Shown: positions 1 through 9,335, counted from the stretch's first letter. The stretch is DNA of 64,000 nucleotides from Nematopogon swammerdamellus (GCA_946902875.1 OX336343.1:24413596-24477595); one strand, 5' to 3'. Translations and numbers: made by a program. Notes: a model not told the origin generated them from the letters alone.

Positions 1-491
1 AAATTAGCATTATCGCGTACGAGCTGTTTTGGAATTTTGGTGTAAGTCTGATTTAAATAAAAACAATCGATCAACTTATGTCTTCCCATGGAAAAGTAAT
101 CACGAATATTATTTTGCTTTTCACAAGCAACATCATCAAAAATGAACACTGAATTTGGTAATGCTTCGGAGGCTGGCAATACGTCTTCATTTTCTTTAAA
201 CTTTGAGAAAGATACATCGGGCACATTTTCTAAGACTCTGCTTAAAAAAAGATATTTTGGTTGAAATGTGGTTTTACAATAAAGGTAGACATTTCTATAT
301 TTCAAACCGTTTTCGTGAAGAAGCAAGCCTAACATAATATTGGTTTTCCCACAGTTAGAGGGCCCACAAACCAGACATCTTATTGTATCAGGCAGCAGGG
401 AGCTGTGCCGGGGATTATTTTTCTTTTGGAGATCTAGTTCACAATATACCGTATTTAAATTTAGAGACTGTGACTGCTTTTCAAATTTCAT
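1..491 (-). CDS. A32-like (FtsK/HerA-type) genome-packaging ATPase, partial
   Basis: The minus strand is open from an ATG at 491-489 through the left edge of the window (about 163 codons, C-terminus missing). Residues about 52-60 carry a Walker A motif (GPSNCGKTN) and about 60 residues on there is a Walker B motif (VFIFDDVA). This arrangement, preceded by RCLVC, is that of the packaging ATPases of Polintons, adintoviruses and poxvirus A32, which pump DNA into capsids. The gene is divergent from the spliced gene and the protein-primed polymerase that follow, which supports a shared virus-like element. No stop or frameshift is seen in the visible part. The family call follows from the two motifs and the neighbour; the exact lineage is inference. 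Confidence 0.8.
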   Translation of the reverse strand, partial: MKFEKQSQSLNLNTVYCELDLQKKNNPRHSSLLPDTIRCLVCGPSNCGKTNIMLGLLLHENGLKYRNVYLYCKTTFQPKYLFLSRVLENVPDVSFSKFKENEDVLPASEALPNSVFIFDDVACEKQNNIRDYFSMGRHKLIDCFYLNQTYTKIPKQLVRDNAN

Positions 492-544
492 GGTTTACAT
501 TCAGTTTACACGTTCATACGCCTTCCAATACGGACTACTTATCA

Positions 545-551
545 ATTTATA
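545..551 (-). promoter_or_regulatory. TATA-like box upstream of the packaging ATPase
   Basis: The minus strand reads TATAAAT 54 nt upstream of the ATPase ATG. The spacing would allow a short 5' UTR. It parallels the TATA boxes in front of the other genes of the block. No clear initiator was recognised. Confidence 0.3.
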
Positions 552-699
552 AGTGGATTATAAATCATGCTCAAGTTTTATACTTTTATTTGTTTGAGTG
601 TACAAGCAGTACACGTTGTCCATGATATAATTGACCACCCCCTTCTGAAGTTAGTAGATAATGCAACGTGCACGTCATTATTTCGTAGACACAGTATAT

Positions 700-1193
700 G
701 AGGAGCAACGAAACAAAGTCAAACATGTCCACATTAACTTTTTTACAGGAGAGTCAAATAACTAATAAACTAATATATGCGTGATTTTGGTGCAATTTTT
801 TCCAATCCAATGATTATTCTATTTCATTTGTGTGATTATGATCGCAAGTTTAGAGTTTGACATCAAAATACGACTTTGTACCAGGATATGGGTGATTCTG
901 ATGCAAACCTTGGATTTCTAGCGATTATACAAGAGCGATTAGTGTGATTTTGAATACTATAAAACTGTTATGATCGCAAGTTTAGAGTTTTACATCAAAA
1001 TACGACTTTGTACCAGGATATGTGTGATTCTTATGCAAACGTTTGATTTCTAGCGATTATACAAGAGCGATTAGTGTGATTTTGAATACTATAAAACTGC
1101 TATTCGGTAGGTTTCAGGCTAAAGATGTCGAATCGATAAAAAAAAACACTTGTGGAAAAAGTGGATATGTGTGATTTTGTTCCGTTGCTCCTC
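700..1193. repeat. Imperfect 33-bp inverted repeat bracketing the divergent intergenic region
   Basis: The 33 bases at 700-732 (starting GAGGAGCAACG) recur in inverted orientation at 1161-1193 with four mismatches. The arms bracket 428 bp that hold the 132-bp tandem repeat. They lie between the divergent ATPase and spliced gene. A small inserted element or a control/replication region of the virus-like element are both possible; no clear target duplication is visible. Confidence 0.6.
836..1099. repeat. Two tandem 132-bp repeats
   Basis: The block beginning TTATGATCGCAAG at 836 recurs at 968 with only a few differences, giving a period of 132 bp. Each unit contains several copies of a short GTGATTNTG/CGATTA-type motif. 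The location just upstream of the TATA box at 1318 suggests an enhancer-like or origin-like role, which is inference. Confidence 0.75.
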
Positions 1194-1317
1194 ACATCAA
1201 AAGTGAAAACATCACGTAGCTTGACCATAAAAAGCTTCAGTAACTTTATCGCATGAGAACTACCGTGACATCATCGAGTGCAGTGTAGTGTCGTGTGCAA
1301 ATTAGCAATTAAACCCC

Positions 1318-1354
1318 TATATAAACCATACAGGGGCCGTGAAACAGCATCAGT
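1318..1354 (+). promoter_or_regulatory. TATA box plus TCAGT initiator
   Basis: TATATAAA at 1318-1325 is followed 25 bases later by TCAGT at 1350-1354, the arthropod initiator, at the usual spacing of about 30 bp. It would start a transcript whose first exon ends at the donor CAAG|GTAAGT at 1474/1475. Confidence 0.6.
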
Positions 1355-1474
1355 ATTCCTGAACGAGATCTCCAGTAAAGTAAAGAGACCTACAGTGAAC
1401 AGTGAACAATTAAAATTAAATTAAAAAAGTTTTCGAATAAAAGTGTAAAGTGTATCCGTGCCAACGATTGCAAG
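1352..1474 (+). other. Predicted non-coding first exon of the spliced gene at 2600-3634
   Basis: The stretch runs from the predicted initiator to a strong splice donor (CAAG|GTAAGT). It contains no ATG, so the first ATG of the spliced transcript would be the one created across the next intron. A diverged duplicate of this exon lies about 310 bp downstream and ends in AAAC|GTGAGT at 1784/1785. Confidence 0.5.
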
Positions 1475-1990
1475 GTAAGTTCTTTTATTTTTAGGTTTCC
1501 GTATCCCGCACGGAAGCCTATTACTAAGCCTACACCGTCTGTCTGCCCGTCCGTTGGTAAGTTCTTTTATTTTTAGGTTTCCGTAACCCCCACGGAAGCC
1601 TACTAAGCCTGTACCGCCTGTCTACCCGTCCGTGCGTCCGTCCGTCCGTCTGTCTGTCTGTCTGTCCGAACGAAACCTCCAGTAAAGCAGTACCTACAGT
1701 GAACAGTGAACAATTAAAATTAAATTAAAACAGTTTGTGAATAAAAGTGAAAAGTGTATCAGTGCCAGTACCGACGATTTAAACGTGAGTTCTTTTATTT
1801 TTAGGTTTCCGTATCCCGTACGGAAGCCCGTTACTAAGCCTGCCCGTCCGTTGGTAAGTTCTTTTATTTATAGGTTTCCGTCCGTATCCCCCACGGAAGC
1901 CTATTACTAAGCCTGGGCCGCTTGTATGCCCATCCGTCCGTCCGTCCGTCTGTCTGTCTGCCCGAGGGATGCATCTCTTGAACTGTAATA
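1372..1990. repeat. Tandem duplication (period about 310 bp) of the 5' exon together with pieces of the lepidopteran repeat
   Basis: The segment beginning CCAGTAAAG at 1372, with its donor and following 'TAGGTTTCCGTA..CGGAAGCC' repeat head, recurs from about 1678. Within each unit the donor-plus-repeat-head module is itself repeated (at about 1494 and 1575; at about 1803 and 1872). The last copy runs into a full-length interspersed repeat. Confidence 0.65.
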
Positions 1991-2183
1991 GGTAGCTCGT
2001 TGAAATTTTCACAGAATATGTGTTATTATGGTGGATATAACAACAAATAATAAAAAAAATTAAAAGTAAAAAATTATGAGGGTTCCCATACAAGAAACGT
2101 GTTTTTTTTTCAAATGTTTTTTTATGATGCGGAAACCTCGGGGCGCGATTCCGACTCGTACTTAACCGGGTTTTTTTTTTTTT
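1869..2183 (+). repeat. Lepidopteran interspersed repeat, near full-length copy
   Basis: The copy has the TTTCCGTA..CGGAAGCCTATTACTAAGCC head, a (CCGT/CTGT)n tract, a TTGAAATTTTCACAG core, and a tail resembling GACTCGTACTTAACCGG followed by a T-run. Other copies in this window lie near 31806, 34310, 36762, 42866 and 61478. The minus-strand ORF over it is a by-product of the repeat. Confidence 0.75.
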
Positions 2184-2512
2184 ATTTTTTGGTTAAATGG
2201 GGCTGTGGCCGTGTCAGTGCTTAGATACTTACATTATGTTTTCTCGCGAAATTGGTAATGGAGGGATCGATTCATTCACGGTCTAGGCAGGAATTCTGAT
2301 GTGTTTTTTCTCTTAATTTTTGCTTTACATCTATTTAATAAATAACTTATTTCCCACTTACATATTTTCACTACTGTTATTTTTATCCGTTTGCTTTAAA
2401 AAAGGAAATACATTCTTTCAGTTAGCTGAAACTTAAAAAAAAAATTCCACTTCGTTCCTACAAACAAAACTCATTACCCAAACACTGTACTTATTAATAT
2501 TTCACTCACCAG
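2184..2512. other. AT-rich intron sequence
   Basis: Part of the predicted first intron of the spliced gene (1475-2512). I see no gene or recognisable repeat here. Confidence 0.4.
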
Positions 2513-2599
2513 ATACTTGGAGAAGCAGGAGCGCTGCAGAGCGGATACGTGATAAGAACATCATCAGACCATCGCTCAATCCAAAGCCAAGGACAAAGT

Positions 2600-3634
2600 A
2601 TGTAAGTGTTATTATTTTAAATAAAAAATAATAAAATAATTCCACTTCACTATTATTTAAGGAAATCTTACAAATAATATTTACCTACCCCTACTCTAAT
2701 TATGTTAAACTTTGCGACCACTGGTGCTATTTGGAATTTTACAGTATGTAGGTATTTAAAAAATATATTGAGTAGTCCTTGTTCTATGACTTAGTAGCGA
2801 ACAAAAATAAGCATCTGAGTGATAAATAGATCAATCATTAAACGGGATGCTATACGCAAATGGAGTGGGCACATTATATTCTTTTTGGGGGAAATAAAAA
2901 CCATATTTTAACTGATTTGCAGGTCATCGTACAAGAACCCGTTCAATTCGGGCGATGAGGCGGAAGCTGGTTTCATCGCTCAGAAAAAGAAGAAGAACAC
3001 AGGTGTTAAGCAATCCAACGCTTCAGCAGAGAAGCATTCAACTACCGCTCGAATGTACGAGTTGTTTGGCACGGACAGCGAGAACGAAATCCCTCCGTCC
3101 GGTCAAGTTATCAGCAAGAAACGCGTCAACGGCAGTACAGGCAGCTTGAAGAGCGAGAAGTCAACGAAACGACCTCACGTTCCCGACAACTTGAGCTCTG
3201 ACAGCGAGCGTGAGGTGCTTCCTTCCACCACCCGTGATGTGAAGCCTAATCGCCGGGCCACCAGCAACATTAAACGTTCTGCACAACCCTCCAAGAAACG
3301 TGTCGCCGTTGACCCCTTCGCTTCCGACGTGGAACCCGATGATGTGCCTGCATCGCCGGTGAGGAGTAAACAGTCATCATCTTCGTTAATCTGCTCGCTC
3401 GCCCGCAGGCAGGGAAATGGTTACTATAGGAGTGTCCTCGACAAAAAAGGGGAGTATTTTGCCGAACTGAAAGTTTATGTGGCAAAAGATATCGAAAAGA
3501 TAAAGCCCATCGATAGATGGCGACACGCGGTCATTGCGATAAAATCAAGGTTGGACGAAGACGAGGAAGCTTGGAAGTACCTCACTCGCTTTGTAACTTG
3601 TGAACGTAAAACATTTGAAACGTCTAAGGTGTAG
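2600..3634 (+). CDS. Spliced basic/Ser-rich protein of the virus-like element (join 2600..2601, 2923..3634)
   Basis: An exon at 2513-2601 (acceptor CACCAG, donor AT|GTAAGT) joins to an exon starting at 2923 (acceptor TTTGCAG). The junction creates the codon AT|G, and this is the first ATG of the predicted transcript. The protein is 237 aa and begins MSSYKNPFNSGDEAEAG. It is Lys/Ser/Asp-rich and apparently disordered to about residue 160. A folded-looking C-terminal segment follows (YFAELKVYVAKDIEKI, then DRWRHAVIAIKSRL and EEAWKYLTRFV). It sits 51 bp upstream of the polymerase ORF on the same strand, in a position compatible with a structural or DNA-binding partner protein. I do not recognise the family. 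The exon model is read from splice consensus only. Confidence 0.6.
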
Positions 3635-3685
3635 TTTTCGTTTTTGTTTAAAAATTACGGTTTTACATTATGACACATATAGGTA

Positions 3686-6600
3686 ATGTTTAAATTATTT
3701 TTAGAGAAAATGTATTGTGAAATTTGCAATAAAAATATACACAAAAATAAGTTTGGATATCATCAAAGAACTAATTTGCACAAAGCTAATGCTTTATTGA
3801 GCACAGATCTAGAAAATGTACACGTGATTACGTCAGCCTTCAAAAATAGAGTAAGAAGCTATCGCATAAATCCCGTTCGCGAATACGCCGACTCTAAAGA
3901 ATTCCTTATCGATATCAGCACTCAAGTAGAATGTTTGATTAAAACAACTGTCCTCAAATATATTTCTTTAAAGGTTAACTTTGAATTGTACTGCTATTTT
4001 TCGTTGATAAAAAATGGGGAACAGACATTGAAATCATTTAGTACTAGATATCAACCTGTCTTGCAAAGCACTAATGTATTAGATTTGTTTATATCCACCG
4101 TAGAGAAGCTTGACCTTAAATCGACCGAATTCGAACAACGCGAGTCCGGGTGGAGTTTCGAACGAATAAGTCACCTTGAAGTAAACATAAATAAATATAC
4201 TCCTTTAAGAGGTGGAACGTATATCCCTCTACCTCAAGTTATTCAACATAAAAAGTGTTGCATTAACGTGAAAAATAATGACAATTGTTGCTTTTTATGG
4301 AGTATTATTGCATATTTATATCCCACAACGCGGAACGCGAACAGAGTTAGTACATATCCACACTACTCGACAGTTTTAAACACTGACGGTATGTCCTTAC
4401 CACCGTCGTTTGATGATATTAAAACATTTGAACGCAATAATCCTCGCATCAGTGTCAATATATATGGTGTGTCAAACAAAACTGAAATAAATGGCCCCCT
4501 ATACGTTACTGAGAAGCGAAAACTACATCACATAAATTTACTTTTCATCGAAAAGGGTGAAAAAAGTCACTATTGCTTAATAAAAAATCTTCCACGGTTG
4601 GTGCGTTCACAAATAACCCATCACCATGGTAAAATATTCTTATGTGAAGAATGCTTGCTTCCTTTTTCTAACGAGAGCAAGTTTGAAAATCATGACTGTT
4701 CGCGAGTTCGAGTTATCTTAGCGCAGGAAAATAAATGTCTTCAGTTCGAACACTATGAAAGGACACAAAGGGTGCCTTTCGTTATATACGCTGATTTTGA
4801 AAGTATGTTACGCGCTTGTTCAGAAAAAGAAACCAATAAAACTGAACGAACTCGATGTGTTAACATTCACATACCTACATGCTTCGGGTATTATATTTGC
4901 TCCTCTGTCAAACCAGAATTGAATAAGTTGGTAACCTACCGTGGACCTGATTGTGTTAAAACATTTATTCATAAACTAACTAAAGATGTGTTGAGATTGC
5001 AGAATATTTTAAGCTATAATGCACCAATGAAACCATTAACAGTTGAGCAAAAAAATATATTGAATGAAGCTGAGAAATGTTACATCTGTAAGGAACTGCT
5101 GTTCGGTGACTGTGTTAGCGATCATGATCATTTAACAGGTAAATTTCGCGGGCCGGCCCATTCTCAATGTAATTTAGTTCTTCGCAAATGCCCCTTCATA
5201 CCGATATTTTTTCATAACTTATCGGGTTACGATTGTCACTTGTTTATAACTGAATTAGCAAATACGAAAGGACGTATAAAAGTCATACCGAAGAACAAAG
5301 AAAATTATATCAGTTTTACGAAGTTTTTACCACTAGGTGATGGTCGGTTTGCTCAAATGAAATTTATAGATTCTTTTAGATTTCTTAGTTCAAGCCTTGA
5401 GAAACTCAGTAAAAGCTTAAAAAGTGATGATTTCAAACATTTAAAACGGATATTTAATGATTCAGATCTTTTCAACCTATTGCGTCAAAAAGGTGTCTAT
5501 CCATATGATTATATGGATTCGCTCGACAAATATGAAGAGACTACGTTACCGAATATTTCAGATTTTTATAACAGACTTACTGGAACACATATTACGCAAA
5601 GTGAATATGATCATGCCCAGAATGTCTGGCACATTTTTGGTGTAAGAAACTTTGGAGAATATACAGACCTCCACCTAAAATCTGACATACTTTTGCTGTG
5701 TGACGTATTTGAAAATTTTCGAGAGATGAGTTTAGAATTTTACAAACTTGATCCAGCTTATTATATTACATCACCAGGTTTAAGTTGGGACGCAATGTTG
5801 TTGTACACAAAGGTAAAACTGGAACTAGTTTCAGATTTGGAAATATATGAATTTTTAGAAAAAGGCGTTCGCGGAGGTCTCGCCCAAAGTATACTGCGAT
5901 ATGCTAAAGCAAATAATAGATATTTATCAGATTATGATAAAAACGAAAGAACGTCTTTCCTGGTGTATCTAGATTGTAATAACTTGTACGGTTTTGTAAT
6001 GATGAGGAAATTGCCTATAGCCAACTTTCGATTTCTGAGCGTGAATGAAGTTGAGAAATTTAATGTTTGCGATGTGGACGATGACTCAGACGTGGGATAT
6101 ATTCTGGAAGTCGACATGGATTATCCTGAATATCTCTACGACGCTCATGCAGATTTACCATTTGCTCCTGAGAAATTCACCCCCATTAATGGTACAAATA
6201 ATAAACTCATTGCAAGTCTATACAACAAGAACAAATACGTTATTCATTATATTCATTTGAAAGCTTGTATACATAACGGTTTAATTTTAAAAAAAATTCA
6301 CAGGGTGCTTACATTTACACAAACACATTTTTTAAAGAAATATATCGAGCTTAATACTTCTCTACGCAAACAAGCTAAGTCAGAATTTGAAAAGGACAAC
6401 TTCAAATTATATAATAATGCAATATTTGGAAAGACCATTGAAAATAAACGCAATCAAGTCGATGTGAAGTTAGCAAATGTATGGAGGGACCATACAAATC
6501 TGACGAACAAAGTTCTCGGGGCAGGTAAATTGATTTCTCGACCTAACTTCAAAAATATCTCTGTATTTTCTGAAAATTTGGTCGCTATTCAGCTGAACCC

Positions 6601-7207
6601 GACTGAAGTTGTTTTGGACAGACCTATTTATATCGGGTTCACCGTCTTAGAATTGGCCAAGACTCATTTATATAATTTTCATTATTCTGTAATGAAGCCT
6701 CTGTATGATAGTAATATCAAGTTGTGTTACACTGATACTGACAGTCTTTTATATCATGTACATACCGATGATTTTTACAAAGACATGAAAAAAAATATAT
6801 CATTTTTTGATACAAGCAATTTCTCAAAAGACAATATTTATAATATCCCACGCGTACACGACAAAATACCAGGACTATTCAAAGATGAATTGGGTGGTCT
6901 TCCCGTAGAGGAATTTATAGGGTTGAGAGCAAAATTATACTGCATTAAAACACCTGAATTCTCTATTAAAAAAGCTAAAGGGGTCACCCCATCTGCAACA
7001 AAATTAATAAACCGAAAAGAATATAGGAAGGCTCTCGATAGCGACGAGTCTCTACAACGTAAAATGTTAACAATTCGATCAATGAAACACGTGTTATACA
7101 CTCAAGAGATAAACAAAACAGTTCTCAATAGATCTGATGATAAACGACAATTGTTCAAAAATAAGTATAGTACATTACCCTGGGGGCATTACCGAACTAT
7201 GTTTTGA
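3686..7207 (+). CDS. Protein-primed family B DNA polymerase (Polinton/adintovirus type)
   Basis: The ORF encodes 1173 aa without interruption; a second possible start is Met9 (3710). An N-terminal CEIC..H zinc-finger-like segment is followed at about residues 198-300 by a DNxCFLW..HYCLIKN block that could be an OTU-like cysteine protease fold (inference). The exonuclease domain has Exo I (YADFES, Asp370), Exo II (NLSGYD) and Exo III (YTDLHLKSD). Between Exo I and II, residues about 465-496 form a CYIC..DHDH..C endonuclease VII/HNH-like zinc motif. Polymerase motifs are A (YLDCNNLYG, Asp763), B (YNNAIFGKT), C (YTDTDS, Asp1017/1019) and RAKLY (KxY). All catalytic residues expected for pPolB are present, so the gene looks intact. 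It would replicate a linear DNA element from a protein primer. The neighbouring packaging ATPase supports a virus-like origin. Confidence 0.9.
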   Translation: MFKLFLEKMYCEICNKNIHKNKFGYHQRTNLHKANALLSTDLENVHVITSAFKNRVRSYRINPVREYADSKEFLIDISTQVECLIKTTVLKYISLKVNFELYCYFSLIKNGEQTLKSFSTRYQPVLQSTNVLDLFISTVEKLDLKSTEFEQRESGWSFERISHLEVNINKYTPLRGGTYIPLPQVIQHKKCCINVKNNDNCCFLWSIIAYLYPTTRNANRVSTYPHYSTVLNTDGMSLPPSFDDIKTFERNNPRISVNIYGVSNKTEINGPLYVTEKRKLHHINLLFIEKGEKSHYCLIKNLPRLVRSQITHHHGKIFLCEECLLPFSNESKFENHDCSRVRVILAQENKCLQFEHYERTQRVPFVIYADFESMLRACSEKETNKTERTRCVNIHIPTCFGYYICSSVKPELNKLVTYRGPDCVKTFIHKLTKDVLRLQNILSYNAPMKPLTVEQKNILNEAEKCYICKELLFGDCVSDHDHLTGKFRGPAHSQCNLVLRKCPFIPIFFHNLSGYDCHLFITELANTKGRIKVIPKNKENYISFTKFLPLGDGRFAQMKFIDSFRFLSSSLEKLSKSLKSDDFKHLKRIFNDSDLFNLLRQKGVYPYDYMDSLDKYEETTLPNISDFYNRLTGTHITQSEYDHAQNVWHIFGVRNFGEYTDLHLKSDILLLCDVFENFREMSLEFYKLDPAYYITSPGLSWDAMLLYTKVKLELVSDLEIYEFLEKGVRGGLAQSILRYAKANNRYLSDYDKNERTSFLVYLDCNNLYGFVMMRKLPIANFRFLSVNEVEKFNVCDVDDDSDVGYILEVDMDYPEYLYDAHADLPFAPEKFTPINGTNNKLIASLYNKNKYVIHYIHLKACIHNGLILKKIHRVLTFTQTHFLKKYIELNTSLRKQAKSEFEKDNFKLYNNAIFGKTIENKRNQVDVKLANVWRDHTNLTNKVLGAGKLISRPNFKNISVFSENLVAIQLNPTEVVLDRPIYIGFTVLELAKTHLYNFHYSVMKPLYDSNIKLCYTDTDSLLYHVHTDDFYKDMKKNISFFDTSNFSKDNIYNIPRVHDKIPGLFKDELGGLPVEEFIGLRAKLYCIKTPEFSIKKAKGVTPSATKLINRKEYRKALDSDESLQRKMLTIRSMKHVLYTQEINKTVLNRSDDKRQLFKNKYSTLPWGHYRTMF

Positions 7208-7229
7208 TTCAAACATCGTTCTAATTTAC

Positions 7230-7500
7230 GTCTCAGAAATTATGTTCTGTAATATTAATATACCTACTGTGTTTATTTTATGTGTATCTTTCATGATTGC
7301 AACCCTTTGTTTACCAATACATGTTATTATTTAAAGGGTAATATTTGTAATTAATTATTAAGTCTCAGAAATTATGTTCTGTAATATTAATATACTGTGT
7401 TTATTTTATGTGTACCTTTAGTGCTTTTAACCCTTTCTTTGTCATTGCGTGTTTTTTTATTTAAATAAAACGCTTTGAGTTGTAAATACGCTTTTATTTT
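7230..7500. repeat. 131-bp direct repeat and polyadenylation signals between convergent genes
   Basis: GTCTCAGAAATTATG at 7230 recurs at 7361 together with most of the following about 75 bp. AATAAA on the plus strand near 7464, and TTTTATTT (AATAAA on the minus strand) near 7493, serve the polymerase gene and the convergent minus-strand gene. Confidence 0.55.
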
Positions 7501-7505
7501 AAACA

Positions 7506-7940
7506 TCAGTATGCAAAATTACAATTAATCACTTTTTTGGAAATTAACTTTAAAACTCTTTCAGTAGTATCCAGAATTTCATCAAAACCTGCTCCTCGCA
7601 CAACATATTGTCCTTGAATTGATGGCACTTCACAAGTATCGAGCCCATCGGGCAGAACATCAAAAATTTGTATCTTGATTAACTGCTGCCCCCTAGTCTG
7701 TGCCGGTGCCATTACATACGACGACAAAGCTTGCAGTTGATCTTTCCTAGTTCTTTTTTGTTTCTGTTTCTTACACAAATCGATGCATTCTGTTTGCTTG
7801 ATCTGAAAATAAAAAATAATAACATTAATTCAGTCAATTTTATTAAATTTCTAAAGTGCTAAAAATAATTATACCTCTAGAATTTTTTTATTTATAGGTA
7901 ATATTTTAAAAAAGAAAAATATTTATCTTACCGATGTCAT
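7506..7940 (-). CDS. Small spliced gene of the virus-like element (join complement 7932..7940, 7506..7802)
   Basis: On the minus strand, ATGACATCG at 7940-7932 is followed directly by a donor (GTAAGAT). After a 129-bp intron there is an acceptor (TTATTTTCAG) and an ORF that continues in phase from 7802 to a stop at 7506. The product is about 101 aa, starting MTSIKQTECIDLCKKQ. It has a Lys/Arg-rich stretch (KKQKQKRTRK) followed by a compact, mostly hydrophobic domain (QLIKIQIFDVLPDG, VVRGAGFDEI). I do not recognise the family. It is convergent with the polymerase gene and divergent from the broken gene at 8339, so it is probably another element gene. The three-codon first exon depends on splice consensus and cannot be proven from DNA alone. 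Confidence 0.55.
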
Positions 7941-8251
7941 GATGATGTAGAGAAACGTGTGTACAAGCAAGACTTTAATCTATAACTGACCATTAAGCTC
8001 CACACAACATAGACTATGATTTGTTTTTCACACTTTCCATTTTTATGAATACTGAGAATTTATCATCAAACGTAATACAAGTTTAAAATTCTTGAAATTA
8101 CTGATGAGTCATAAATTATATTTGTACACGTGCATGAAATAGGTATTTCAGAAATAATCATCATACACACAACTTAACATTTTAGTCATATACATAGCTC
8201 AACAAAATATATGATGTTGACACTAAATGTGTGATGAATTAATTTCTACCT

Positions 8252-8285
8252 TTTATAACCGAGTTACATTAAAATATTAACAGTC
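8252..8285 (+). promoter_or_regulatory. TATA box and CAGT initiator for the gene at 8339
   Basis: TTTTATAACC at 8251-8260 is followed about 30 bp later by AACAGTC (8279-8285). The ATG of the gene at 8339 lies about 55 bp further on. This repeats the promoter style seen at 1318. Confidence 0.45.
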
Positions 8286-8338
8286 TTGCGAAAAGTTGCA
8301 GTCGAGCCGGACGCTGAAACTAATTACTGCTAGTAATC

Positions 8339-8832
8339 ATGTCTGCTCATATTATCGTAGACGTGCAAGGTTTCAAAACGTCTGGCAACGAGTTTATTTT
8401 GAAAGAATTGGCTATAGCTTCATACGGAAAAACCGAAGTTTTTATTTTGAAGCCACCGTTTCCTTATTGGAAACTGACCAATGAAGAAAAGAGACAAGTG
8501 CGCTGGATAGAAAAGAATCTCGGAATATCATGGAAGGATTTTTGAACACGAATGAATTCAACAATTACGTTAAACCATACTTACAAGACAAGACTTTATA
8601 CTGTAAAGGCATTGAAAAAGCAGCCTGGATAAAGAGATTGTGTAATAATGATAATGTTGTAAACCTGGAATCGTTTGATTGTCCTAATTTTAAGAAATTA
8701 GCTGAAACTTATTGTAAGGATTCGGATAAATATAATTGTATTAGTCATAAGAACCATTGTGCTCTAAAAAATGTCATGTGTTTAGCGGAATGGTGTTACG
8801 AAGTTGATTTTGATAGAGATACGGTAAATTAA
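8339..8832 (+). pseudogene. Frameshifted gene of the virus-like element (unknown, nuclease-like motifs)
   Basis: The first frame (8339-8545) starts MSAHIIVDVQGF and has NEFILKELAI and KPPFPYW. It hits a stop just after GISWKD. The reading continues in another frame from about 8530 (NTNEFNNYVKPYL, GIEKAAWI, SFDCPNFKKL, YNCISHKNHCALKNV) to a stop at 8832. A small indel near 8530-8545 therefore separates two halves of one protein of about 160 residues. The spaced Asp/Glu/Lys/His/Cys motifs recall an RNase-H-fold exonuclease, but that is only a guess. The break suggests the element is no longer fully functional. Confidence 0.6.
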
Positions 8833-9335
8833 AAAGGTATAAATGGAAATGCTCGACAATGTTTTAAAATATAATTTTGTATAATATTTAACGTAAGTTA
8901 GATTTATGGGTAATTTTGTATTTTTTATTATTTGTAGTTGTCTAAATAAAAATAATAAGAACAAGTAATTCCGGTGTTTCATTTATATGTCTATAGAATA
9001 CCTTAGTTTGAATATTAAATATAAAATAGATAACATTATAAAAGGTTAGGGGTTTGGGAATAATTACAATATAAGTAGAGTTGACATAAATGTCACAAGT
9101 TTTTTTTGCACTATTCATCAATCATTGAATCTGTTCTAGCTAGTTTTTAAAATATAAAAAAAAACAGATGGGGTTGCATATGATTGAGTAAATGTAAAGT
9201 ATTCGTTTGTTTTTTCCACTTAGATAGGAGAATTAAAACTCTCGTTAGATCATGTTTGGTTATACCATGTATTAATTAAATATATTAAAGTTAGTTTAAG
9301 CTTTAGTCGTTGTTCGTTATAGTTAATTTAAAAAA
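8833..9335. other. AT-rich intergenic DNA
   Basis: I see no gene, repeat or recognisable end of the virus-like element here. The right boundary of the element cannot be placed. Confidence 0.4.

Noticed and set aside
3686..3720. Splicing of the upstream gene directly into PolB at TTATTTTTAG (about 3702)
   Set aside because: The phase from the possible donor at 3628 (AAG|GTGTAG) does not match the PolB frame, so a separate start is more likely.
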